The position numbers and the translations under genes are program-made. A DNA stretch of 64,000 nucleotides from assembly GCA_014843695.1 (NCBI GenBank), contig CM026390.1, positions 96,575,970 through 96,639,969 of the forward strand, written 5' to 3'. The notes beneath the pieces are model-generated. The model worked only from the letters and a program-made list of their open reading frames with translations. It was not told the DNA's origin and did no database searches. This DNA is from Archivesica marissinica. Its lineage: Eukaryota > Mollusca > Bivalvia > Venerida > Vesicomyidae. Below, piece after piece: positions 44,395 to 56,600 of the stretch (positions are counted from its first letter, which is position 1; each line of letters opens with the position of its first letter).

Positions 44395-46812
44395 TTAAGA
44401 ACGTTTAAAATATATTGTCTAACCGTTGTGCATATCATTTAGCTGTTTGAAATCGACAGGTGAGATTCTCCCATTTTTTCTGCGCAGTCTTCACAAAAGA
44501 AATCCGAATGAATTATTTGTTAGTACATTTCATGTAATGGCACGGAGATAAATCTTGTAAACATTTTCGTCTAATGATTTCTATTTTTGTTTTTCGCAAT
44601 AATAAAATATTCAAAACGGACGATTTGGAATGGTGAAACTCTGCTATGAAATTTAAACGTTGATTTCTTGTATAATATTGTGTCAAGAGACATTATAGAC
44701 TGTGCAGAATTCAAACAACAGTATGTGTATTGATCTTGTTAACAATTTTAATTTATAAATGTGGCTGGTCGGTTCTGGGGGGGGGTAAGTGCCCCATTAC
44801 CAGTTAGCACAAGAAAACTCGGGGTCGGTTCACTATCCACTTTATTGAACGTGTTGTGTAACTACTGTAATACTGCTATATAACAACCAACCATGTGACC
44901 TGAAAATATATAACAAGCCAGTATAAATATAAATAATAGTAATCTGGTCCTTCTTCTGAAAACAAATATATAAATACTTGTTTGCACTTACAAAATGTAT
45001 ATCTGGCATACACATAGCATAACCGGCATAGCATAACTGTTACTAAATAACACATTTACTCTTTCACAATTTACTAGTGACCGACTGATTGTATAGAACC
45101 ATAATAGTAAAGTAGTACAATGGTGTAGCTAGTAAAATCAACAATAGCACATCACAATAGTGCCATATATAAAAACAACAATAGCATATGTACATTCCAT
45201 TTTCATTATTCTACACTTACCAATATTAGGTACCGATCATCACCTTTCTTCCTTCCTCACAAGTGCCAACTCTTAGTTAGATCTGCAAGTTAAATAACAG
45301 AATGTGCAAAGAGTATATAGATGTGATAGATGAATTCAATACCCCGCCATTTTTAGGAATTCATGTACAATTTGCATGGAACGCGAAATTACCAAAACCG
45401 AATCGGCTCATTTCTAGAACAAACCAACAAACGATGTAAACAATAGACAACACCAGAAATACGTACTATTATAATTTATCCAGTACTATTGTACAAATGT
45501 ATTAATTTAAAAAAGATATTCAAACAAGACTGAATTTGAAGATGCACTTCAAATTTTCCACAACTCATTGACGTGATATCCTGAAACGAGCACCAACCAA
45601 TCAAAAAGCTAGAATTCCATTGTCCAGGTAAGAAGGTCAAAAAGGTCATTAAAACATATATGCGGTCTCACATAGACCAAACAGAGAAGTCTCACATAAC
45701 CAAAATATGAGCCTGCCACATAAAAACAACTTTTTAGATTATAAAATATGCTACTCGTAATTGAGGTTTAGCGTTTAGACTTTGAAAAATGCCTGGATAG
45801 TAAAATGTCACATGTCACTAGTACATTTCATGCGTATGAACAATTAGATATTGAACATAATCTTATTTGGTTCACCGTAATGGCACGGGAGATAAATCTT
45901 CAAAACAATTTCGTCTAATGATTTCTATTTTGGCTTTTCCTAATAACCCAAAAATTCAAAATGGACGAAATGGAATGGTGAAACTCTCCCATGAAATTTA
46001 AACCTTGCTTTCTTATATAATATTGTGTCAAGAGACGTTATAGACTGTGCAGAATTCAAACAACGGTATGTGTGTTCATCTTGTTTTTATGCATACAAAC
46101 GACTTTAGAATATAAAATATGCTACGCGTAATTGAGGTTTAGACTTTGAAAAATGGATTGATAGTAAAATGTCACATTTTTCAAGTCTAAATATTTGGAC
46201 TAGTCAATGTTGCACTGACACCTTCAAAATCAATACGATTGCATTTTTTTGCCTTGAGAACCATCACAACCTGGAACAGCCTTCCATCAGACATATATAT
46301 ATATATATAATGCATAATGACAAAATTGTTTCTGGAAATATTTTGGTCAACCAAAAGGATTGACACATCAAAGATGAGCTAAACTATTCCAAAATTATTG
46401 GTACACTTTGAAGCGGAGAACAGAAAACAATAACAGAGCACTGATTATAAAAAGCCATCAGGGCTTAAGAAGTGCCCCAGAAGACAAAAGGTAGTCCTGC
46501 TGCTCCTGCATGTATAATATGTTGTTTATTTTTCGACTATTTTATGCAAAAATTCTAAAATATTCCAATATGCAGATGATATATTGTATTTTAATTCTTA
46601 GAAGTCACTCACTATTTGTGACATTATCTACTGACCAATCACTTGATGTATCAATAATTCTTATGGGCTTTTCAACCAATCCGCCGCCACTATTTCAATA
46701 ACAGTATCCGACCAAATGTCAGACAATGCTATTGAATTCTATACAGGCTTGCACCATGATAGCATGCAGTCATATTATTTTCTCCCACAAACTTTATTTT
46801 TCAACAGATTTA
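44395..46812. repeat. AT-rich region with dispersed duplicated blocks
   Basis: Block B occurs at about 44535-44745 and 45880-46090 (shared CGTCTAATGATTTCTATTTT and GACTGTGCAGAATTCAAACA). Block A occurs at about 45735-45835 and 46090-46190 (shared AATATGCTAC and AATTGAGGTTTAG). The order A-B-A suggests copies of one older repeat family. A 9-G run lies at about 44777. No gene seen. Confidence 0.65.
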
Positions 46813-47003
46813 CCTGTCCGATTAGCACAGTGGTTAGCTTACTCGCTTCTCACCAATGCAACCCGGGTTCGATCCTCGGACCGGGAAGTATGTGAGATGA
46901 TACGGTTGTCGCCAGATTGGACAGGTGCGTTTTCTCCGGGTATTCTGGTTTCTCACACACTGGTGAGAAGCGAGCGCGCTAACCACTGCGCTAATCGGAT
47001 AGG
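46813..47003 (+). mobile_element. SINE family B with fold-back end
   Basis: The plus-strand head CGATTAGCACAGTGGTTAGC is followed by the B box GGGTTCGATCC and body TTCTCCGGGTATTCTGGTTT. The last 42 bp (46962-47003) are an inverted copy of the first 43 bp, more similar to a CpG-rich head (GCGCTAACCACTGCGCTAAT) than to its own. The element can fold into a hairpin with a loop of about 105 bp. Confidence 0.7.
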
Positions 47004-47084
47004 TCACTTGACACGAACGCTATTCCAGCCACTTGAAATTTCAAAATTGCGACCATTTTACGATAATTGCGACCATTTTACGAT

Positions 47085-47465
47085 ATCCTTGTATAGTGTA
47101 TATGTATAGATATACTTACAGAAGGTCGGTGATCCTTGTATAGTGTAATATGTATAGATATACTTACAGAAGGTCGGTGATCCTTGTATAGTGTAATATG
47201 TATAGATATACTTACAGAAGGTCGGTGATCCTTGTATAGTGTGTAATATGTATAGATATACTTACAGAAGGTCGGTGATCCTTGTATAGTGTGTAATATG
47301 TATAGATATACTTACAGAAGGTCGGTGATCCTTGTATAGTGTAATATGTATAGATATACTTACAGAAGGTCGGTGATCCTTGTATAGTGTGTAATATGTA
47401 TAGATATACTTACAGAAGGTCGGTGATCCTTGTATAGTGTGTAATATGTATAGATATACTTACAG
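47085..47465 (+). repeat. 48-50-bp repeats carrying the ECHS1 exon 2 acceptor
   Basis: TATACTTACAG|AAGGT occurs with the AG ending at 47121, 47169, 47217, 47267, 47317, 47365 and 47415, and finally at 47465, the real acceptor. Each unit continues CGGTGATCCTTGTATAGTG; only the last continues into coding sequence. Seven decoy acceptors therefore precede the genuine one. Confidence 0.93.
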
Positions 47466-47657
47466 AAGGTGAATTTGTGATCACTGAGAAAAAAGGTGAA
47501 AAACAGAATGTTGGGTTTATCCAGCTAAACAGAAAGAAGGCGTTAAATGCCCTGTGTGATGGGCTGATGAGGGAGGTGGCAGTAGCCCTGGATACGTTTG
47601 AGGCAGATGATGACATCGGATGTATTGTTCTCACTGGTGGAGAAAAGGCATTTGCTG
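47466..47657 (+). CDS. ECHS1: ECHS1 exon 2
   Basis: The acceptor TACTTACAG at 47465 precedes AAGGTGAATTTG. The exon encodes [20 protein letters not shown], then [20 protein letters not shown], then [18 protein letters not shown] and EKAFA, ending GCTG|GTATGT at 47657. Two bases complete a codon begun in the unidentified exon 1. Confidence 0.93.
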
Positions 47658-50600
47658 GTATGTCTTACCAATACTGGCCAGTTGTAATAGATTTGCATGC
47701 GTGTGTATTGTAATATATTTAACAGCAAGCATTATATTGTAAACAAATACATCTTACAATTGTAGTTTATTATATATATAATTTGATCACATAACTTTGC
47801 TTGTAGTCAGTTTAATACGTCATTTCATAATTATATATACACACGTGTAATAACATCTGAAGGGATTCTGATTGGTTGAGACAACAATCCTTATAATTTG
47901 TATGTATGCATATTTCTATTTGAATCGGTATATTATATTAATGGTACGACACAATATGATTTACAAGAAGTATCGACGTAAGTATGACACTATTTAACAC
48001 TTAAATATAACACTGCTTTGCGTAGTGGTGACGTCATGACAATTTAGTGACGTCATGACAATTTAGTGATGTCATCACAATTTGCGCTGACACTGAATGA
48101 AAGTAGCAACGTTATTGATTAAGACGAGCTCACTATGGTAATGTGATGAAAAGGATCTTACACTTGTGATGAAAAGGATCTTACACTTGTGATGAAAAGG
48201 CTCGCTTAATAGCAAATTTCCAAAACTCATTTCATAAAATATGGTATGAAATCACCACTCGTGTAAGATCCTATATATATATATAGGATCTTACCTGAGT
48301 GGTGATTTCATACCATATTTTATGCCACTATTGTAGACACGGTATATATATATATATATACCGTGTCTACAATAGTTTACACTTACAATATATACAACTA
48401 TATACCGTGTCTACAATAGTTTCCACTTAATACAATTGTAGTATATTATATATACAACTATATACCGTGTCTACAATAGTTTCCACTTACAATTGTAGTA
48501 TATTATATATAAAACTATATACCGTGTCTACAATAGTTTCCACTTACAATTGTAGTATATTATATATACAACTATATACCGTGTCTACAATAGTTTCCAC
48601 TTACAATTTCCTCTGCTTCTATAGTGTCTACAATGTGTTCTGTGTCTTATATATACCGTGTCTACAATAGTTTCCACTTACAATTTCCTCTGCTTCTATA
48701 GTGTCTACAATGTGTTCTGTGTCTTCAATATATCTTCGGTGTCTAGAGTATATCTTGTCTATTTCTACAGTGTCTTCTGTTTCTACTGTATTTTTTGTCT
48801 CTGCAGTATACTCTATCTCTACAGTGTCTTCTGTTTTAACAGTGTCTTCTGTGTCTACAGTATCTTTTGTTATACAGTGTCTTCTGTGTATACATTATGT
48901 CTTCTCTTTCTTCAATGTCTCCTGTTTCTACAGTGTCTTCTGTTTCCACATTATCTTCTGTGTCTAGTGTCTACAGTATCTTCTGTTTCCGCAGTGTCTT
49001 CTGTGTCTACAGTGTCTTCTGTGTCTACGGTATATCTTCAGTTTTGCAGAGTGTCTTCTGTGTCTACAGTATATCTTCAGTTTTGCAAAGTGGCTTCTGT
49101 GTCTACAGTGTCTTCTGTGTCTACAGTATATCTTCTGTTTTGCAGAGTGTCTTCTGTTTCTACAGTATATCTTCTGTTTTGTAGTGTGTCTTCTGTTTCT
49201 ACGGTATATCTTATGTTTTGCAGAGTGTCTTCTGTTTGTACAGTATATCTTTCTGTTTGCAAAGTGTCTTCTGTTTCTACAGTATATCTTTCTGTTTGCA
49301 GAGTGTCTTCTGTTTCTACAGTATATCTTTCTGTTTGCAGAGTGTCTTCTGTTTCTACAGTATATCTTTCTGTTTGCAAAGTGTCTTCTGTTTCTACAGT
49401 ATATCTTTCTGTTTGCAGAGTGTCTTCTGTTTCTACAGTATATCTTTCTGTTTGCAGAGTGTCTTCTGTTTCTACAGTATATCTTTCTGTTTGCAGAGTG
49501 TCTTCTGTTTCTACGGTATATCTTTCTGTTTGCAAAGTGTCTTCTGTTTCTACGGTATATCTTTCTGTTTGCAAAGTGTCTTCTGTTTCTACGGTATATC
49601 TTTCTGTTTGCAGAGTGTCTTCTGTTTGTACGGTATATCTTCTGTTTTACAGAGTGTCTTCTGTTTGTACGGTATATCTTTCTGTTTGCAAAGTGTCTTC
49701 TGTTTCTACAGTATATCTTTCTGTTTGCAAAGTGTCTTCTGTTTCTACGGTATATCTTTCTGTTTGCAAAGTGTCTTCTGTTTGTACAGTATATCTTTCT
49801 GTTTGCAAAGTGTCTTCTGTTTGTACAGTATATCTTTCTGTTTGCAGAGTGTCTTCTGTTTGTACGGTATATCTTTCTGTTTGCAGAGTGTCCTTTGTTT
49901 GTATGGTATATCTTTCTGTTTGCAAAGTGTCTTCTGTTTGTACGGTATATCTTTCTGTTTGCAAAGTGTCTTCTGTTTGTACAGTATATCTTTCTGTTTG
50001 CAGAGTGTCTTCTGTTTGTACGGTATATCTTTCTGTTTGCAGAGTGTCTTCTGTTTGTACGGTATATCTTTCTGTTTGCAAAGTGTCTTCTGTTTGTACA
50101 GTATATCTTTCTGTTTGCAAAGTGTCTTCTGTTTCTACAGTATATCTTTCTGTTTGCAAAGTGTCTTCTGTTTGTACAGTATATCTTTCTGTTTGCAAAG
50201 TGTCTTCTGTTTCTACAGTATATCTTTCTGTTTGCAAAGTGTCTTCTGTTTGTACGGTATATCTTTCTGTTTGCAAAGTGTCTTCTGTTTGTACAGTATA
50301 TCTTTCTGTTTGCAAAGTGTCTTCTGTTTCTACAGTATATCTTTCTGTTTGCAAAGTGTCTTCTGTTTGTACAGTATATCTTTCTGTTTGCAAAGTGTCT
50401 TCTGTTTGTACGGTATATCTTTCTGTTTGCAGGGGCTTCTGTTTCTATGATATGCATATTTTCTATTGCTAAACTGATATCCTCTATTAGAACTGTTTGT
50501 TATAACATGTGCATGTTTTATTGAGCAGCTGGGGCAGACATTAAAGAGATGAAGGATCGAGAGTTCTCCAAAGTATTCCATGGTGGCTTCCTAAGTCACT

Positions 50601-53600
50601 GGAACAGACTTGCCGCCTGCAAGAAGCCAGTCATTGCTGCTGTCAATGGCTTTGCTGTATGTATCTTTTACGTAGAATATTGTTTGATATTATTTGTATC
50701 AGTAAAACTGTTTTAACAAATGGAAGCGGTGAATAATGTCTTTATGTCTGAAATATTTAGAGATTTAGAAGATAACGTAATACATATAACTGTGATAGAT
50801 TGATATAATGGTAATCATGGCACTGTCATCAGTCATGGGGTCATGGTATGAGCTGCCTCGTGTAGTAAGACATTCTACCTGCCATGCTTACAGTCTCGCA
50901 ATATGGGGGTATATTACTAATATAAATCTTGGCCTAGTGGTTAGCGTCATGGACTGTCGCTTTCCACTCGCTGCTGTAATTTCAATCCATATTGGAATTG
51001 TCACAATCTTATAATACCTCACACCTGTTTGTATTTCCCCACACAATCTTATAATACCTCGCACCTGTTTGTATTTCCCCACACATGTTTATAATACCTC
51101 ACACCTGTTTGTATTTCCCCACACATGTTTATAATACCTCACACCTGTTTGTATTTCTCCACACATGTTTATAATACCTCACACATGTTTATAATACCTC
51201 ACACCTGTTTGTATTTCTCCACACATGTTTATAATACCTCACACATGTTTATAATACCTCTCACCTGTTTGTATTTCCCCACACATGTTTATAATACCTC
51301 ACACATGTTTATAATACCTCACACCTGTTTATAATACCTCACACATGTTTATAATACCTCACACCTGTTTATAATACCTCACACCTGTTTATAATACCTC
51401 ACACATGTTTATAATACCTCACACCTGTTTATAATACCTCACACCTGTTTATATTTCCCCACACATTTTTATAATACCTCGCACCTGTTTGTATTTCCTT
51501 TGTACATGTTTATAATACCTCACACCTGTTTGAAATTCCTCACACATGTTTATAATACCTCACACCTGTTTGAAATTCCTCATACATGTTTATAATACCT
51601 CACACATGTTTATGATTCTTGATGCATTGTACTTTCAGTTAGGTGGTGGCTGTGAAATAGCTATGATGTGTGATATAATATATGCTGGAGAGAACGCACA
51701 GTTTGGACAACCAGAGATTACAATAGGAACTATACCAGGTATATATGTTACAATATGAACTATACCAGGTATATATGTTACAATATGAACTATACCAGGT
51801 ATATATGTTACAATATGAACTATACCAGGTATATATGTTACAATAGGAACTATACCAGGTATATATGTTACAATATGAACTATACCAGGTATATATGTTA
51901 CAATATGAACTATACCAGGTATCTATGTTACAATATGAACTATACCAGGTATATATGTTACAATATGAACTATACCAGGTATATATGTTACAATATGAAC
52001 TATACCAGGTATATATGTTACAATATGAACTATACCAGGTATATATGTTACAATATGAACTATACCAGGTATATATGTTACAATATGAACTGTACCAGGT
52101 ATATATGTTACAATAGGAACTATACCAGGTATATATGTTACAATATGAACTATACCAGGTATATATGTTACAATATGAACTATACCAGGTATCTATGTTA
52201 CAATATGATGTATACCAGGTATCTATGTTACAATAGGAATTATACCAGGTATATATGTTACAATATGAACTATACCAGGTATATATGTTACAATATGAAC
52301 TATACCAGGTATCTATGTTACAATATGAACTATACCAGGTATATATGTTACAATATGAACTATACCAGGTATCTATGTTACAATATGAACTATACCAGGT
52401 ATCTATGTTACAATATGAACTATACCAGGTATATATGTTACAATATGAACTATACCAGGTATATATGTTACAATATGATGTATACCAGGTATCTATGTTA
52501 CAATAGGAACTATACCAGGTATATATGTTACAATATGAACTATACCAGGTATATATGTTACAATATGAACTATACCAGGTATATATGTTACAATATGAAC
52601 TATACCAGATATATATGTTACAATATGAACTGTACCAGGTATATATGTTACAATAGGAACTATACCAGGTATATATGTTACAATATGAACTATACCAGGT
52701 ATATATGTTACAATATGAACTATACCAGGTATATATGTTACAATATGAACTATACCAGGTATCTATGTTACAACATGAACTATACCAGGTATATATGTTA
52801 CAATATGAACTATACCAGGTATATATGTTACAATATGATGTATACCAGGTATCTATGTTACAATAGGAACTATACCAGGTATATATGTTACAATATGAAC
52901 TATACCAGGTATATATGTTACAATATGAACTATACCAGGTATATATGTTACAATATGAACTATACCAGGTATATATGTTACAATAGGAACTATACCAGGT
53001 ATATATGTTACAATATGAACTATACCAGGTATGTTACAATATGAACTATACCAGGTATCTATGTTACAATATGAACTATACCAGGTATATATGTTACAAT
53101 ATGAACTATACCAGGTATATATGTTACAATATGAACTATACCAGGTATATATGTTACAATATGAACTATACCAGGTATGTTACAATATGAACTATACCAG
53201 GTATATATGTTACAATATGAACTATACCAGGTATATATGTTACAATATGAACTATACCAGGTATATATGTTACAATATGAACTGTACCAGGTATATATGT
53301 TACAATAGGAACTATACCAGGTATATATGTTACAATATGAACTATACCAGGTATATATGTTACAATATGAACTATACCAGGTATCTATGTTACAATATGA
53401 ACTATACCAGGTATATATGTTACAATATGAACTATACCAGGTATATATGTTACAATATGATGTATACCAGGTATCTATGTTACAATAGGAATTATACCAG
53501 GTATATATGTTACAATATGAACTATACCAGGTATATATGTTACAATATGAACTATACCAGGTATATATGTTACAATATGATGTATACCAGGTATCTATGT

Positions 53601-56600
53601 TACAATAGGAACTATACCAGGTATATATGTTACAATATGAACTATACCAGGTATATATGTTACAATATGAACTATACCAGATATATATGTTACAATATGA
53701 ACTGTACCAGGTATATATGTTACAATAGGAACTATACCAGGTATATATGTTACAATATGAACTATACCAGGTATATATGTTACAATATGAACTATACCAG
53801 GTATCTATGTTACAATATGAACTATACCAGGTATATATGTTACAATATGAACTATACCAGGTATCTATGTTACAATATGAACTATACCAGGTATATATGT
53901 TACAATATGAACTATACCAGGTATATATGTTACAATATGAACTATACCAGGTATATATGTTACAATATGAACTATACCAGGTATATATGTTACAATATGA
54001 ACTGTACCAGGTATATATGTTACAATATGAACTGTACCAGGTATATATGTTACAATATGAACTGTACCAGGTATATATGTTACAATATGAACTGTACCAG
54101 GTATATATGTTACAATATTAACTATACCAGGTATATATGTTACAATATGAACTATACCAGGTATATATGTTACAATAGGAACTGTACCAGGTATATATGT
54201 TACAATATGAACTATACCAGGTATATATGTTACAATATGAACTATACCAGGTATATATGTTACAATATGAACTGTACCAGGTATATATGTTACAATATGA
54301 ACTATACCAGGTATGTATGTTACAATATGAACTGTACCAGGTATATATGTTACAATAGGAACTGTACCAGGTATATATGTTACAATATGAACTATACCAG
54401 GTATATATGTTACAATATGAACTATACCAGGCCTCAAGGTCTTAAAATTATTCTCCTATCTCAAACTCAAGTCTCAAGCTTCTGATTGGTTCAGCTGGCA
54501 GGTAAAACTCAGAATCAACCAATCAAACCATTTTAGCTTGTGTTTGAGATCTGAGAATAGTCGCTAGTGTTATAACCTTGGGCATTGGTATATATATTAT
54601 AATATGAAGCATACTTGAATCTGCCAGGTGAACTCAAGTTTGATAGACAGATATTTACGAGAAACTGTAAACTGGGTGCTAAATTTGGCTTTAGATACCC
54701 ATACATTGGCAGTCTGTACCTTAATCAATGGCAGCATATAGCACAACTAACATTTGTGAACTATCAATTTGAGGCTGCCTAAGCCAACACAAAACTAATT
54801 TTAATTGGTTACCAATTCTGTAAACCTCTTGTTTCATTAGTCAAAATTAGCCCTGCCTTAGTGTCACAACAAGCGGCCATCTTGTCTTAAGGGTTATAAA
54901 AAAAATATATGCGATCTAGGAAGACTTGCTTATGTTTTTGGTTTATTTGGGTTTTCTTACTGCTTACAATGTTACTATTGTTACGGGTTATGACTGATTT
55001 GATTTCTAAATTAATGTAATACAATCTTAATTGTATATGAGTGAATAAACTGGATACCATGCAAAATTAAGTTGTTAAATAAATGTCATGAACCAACATG
55101 ATCAGCTTCGACTATGCTACATTACTGTGTACACAATCCTAACTGTTGACTAGCAACACAACCCCATCTTGTGGAGTCCATCCACTCACTACACACACTA
55201 CAACCCTCTCGCCATGATGTCATTCTGCTGTTACAAGTACATCCTGAGCTTGTACCTAAAACTGTCGTCAGTACATTTTAGCCACCATTCGACATTTAAA
55301 ACTATTCTGTTCACTCAAATATCTCGCTAAATCAAGGGACAAAACTCTAGTAGCATCACAATACAATTTACCCAAATTTACACAAAGCGTTAAAATCCAC
55401 AAGGTTACTCAATTAATCTGTATCATCTGAATGCTTTTCATTGTACATAATTGTAACAAGTATGCATCTCGACAATGACCAAGCGCTCGGTGATTTATCC
55501 TCTCAGAAAGATACCAGGTATATATGGTCCCTGGCGTACGGTCCTGACACGCACTGATACTTGCTGGGACCGCCGTGGGTTTGGATGATGGTGTGGCAAT
55601 CATTTCTAATGACACCATAATCATGGACTTCGCCAGGCCTGTCTGATGTGGAAGCCCAGGTTGGATGGGATGCAGTCAAGCGAGTAATAACTTTGAATGT
55701 ATCACCACAGGTGCTGGAGGTACACAGCGGCTCTGTAAGGCTGTTGGTAAGTCGAAGGCCATGGAGATGGTGCTGACAGGGAACCGCATCAATGCACAGG
55801 AAGCGGAGAAGGCGGGTAGGTAAATACTGTAACCCAATAAATTAGTGCGCCAATTAATTGTTGCATATTGCTAATGTAAAGAATTTGTGAATATTTACTT
55901 TCGTGGATTTGTTATTTGAAAAGTCAATAAATTCGCGATTGTAGGTTAAGTTGTAGGCCAATGGATCAATTTTTATTTAGTCTATGTGTGCTGACCTTTC
56001 TGATCTTGACCTCTGTTATGGATAAGGTTTGACCTCTGTTATGGGCAAGGTTTGACCTCTTGTTATGGGCAAGGTTTGACCTCTGTTATGGATAGGGTTT
56101 GACCTCTGTTATGGGTAAGGTTTGACCTCTGTTATGGGCAAGGTTTGACCTCTGTTATGGGCAAGGTTTGACCTGTTATGGGCAAGGTCATGCAACACGA
56201 TGGTTTCTCACCATTCTCTTTGCTTACTTACCAATGTTCTTGTTGTCAAACTTCTAAAGAAATCAATTGTGTTATACACGTTAACGAATTGAACTTTAAT
56301 TGTTACTGACCTTGACATCTGTTGCGGTCATTAGAAGATACCCATTAAAATAAGATTGTTACTGACCTGGGTTTCTGTAGTGGACGTAATATTTCATTCT
56401 TGTTTCTTATAACAGGCTTGGTGAGCAAGATATTCCAAGTGGACCAGGTAGTGGATGAGGCAATTAAAACAGCAGAACAAATCGCAGGATACTCCAAGAT
56501 CATAACAGCTATGTGCAAGGAGTCCGTAAACTCATGTAAGTATCGGATATACACACTGGTGTATATCTGGGCGACACTCCAGTATGCATGAGGATATTAG

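Noticed and set aside
48658..50524. 600- and 497-codon repeat frames on both strands
   Set aside because: 39-bp unit divisible by three and lacking stops; located inside an ECHS1 intron.
51755..54485. Repeat peptides from the 30-bp array ([14 protein letters not shown])
   Set aside because: Out of frame with exon 4 and generated by junction repeats.
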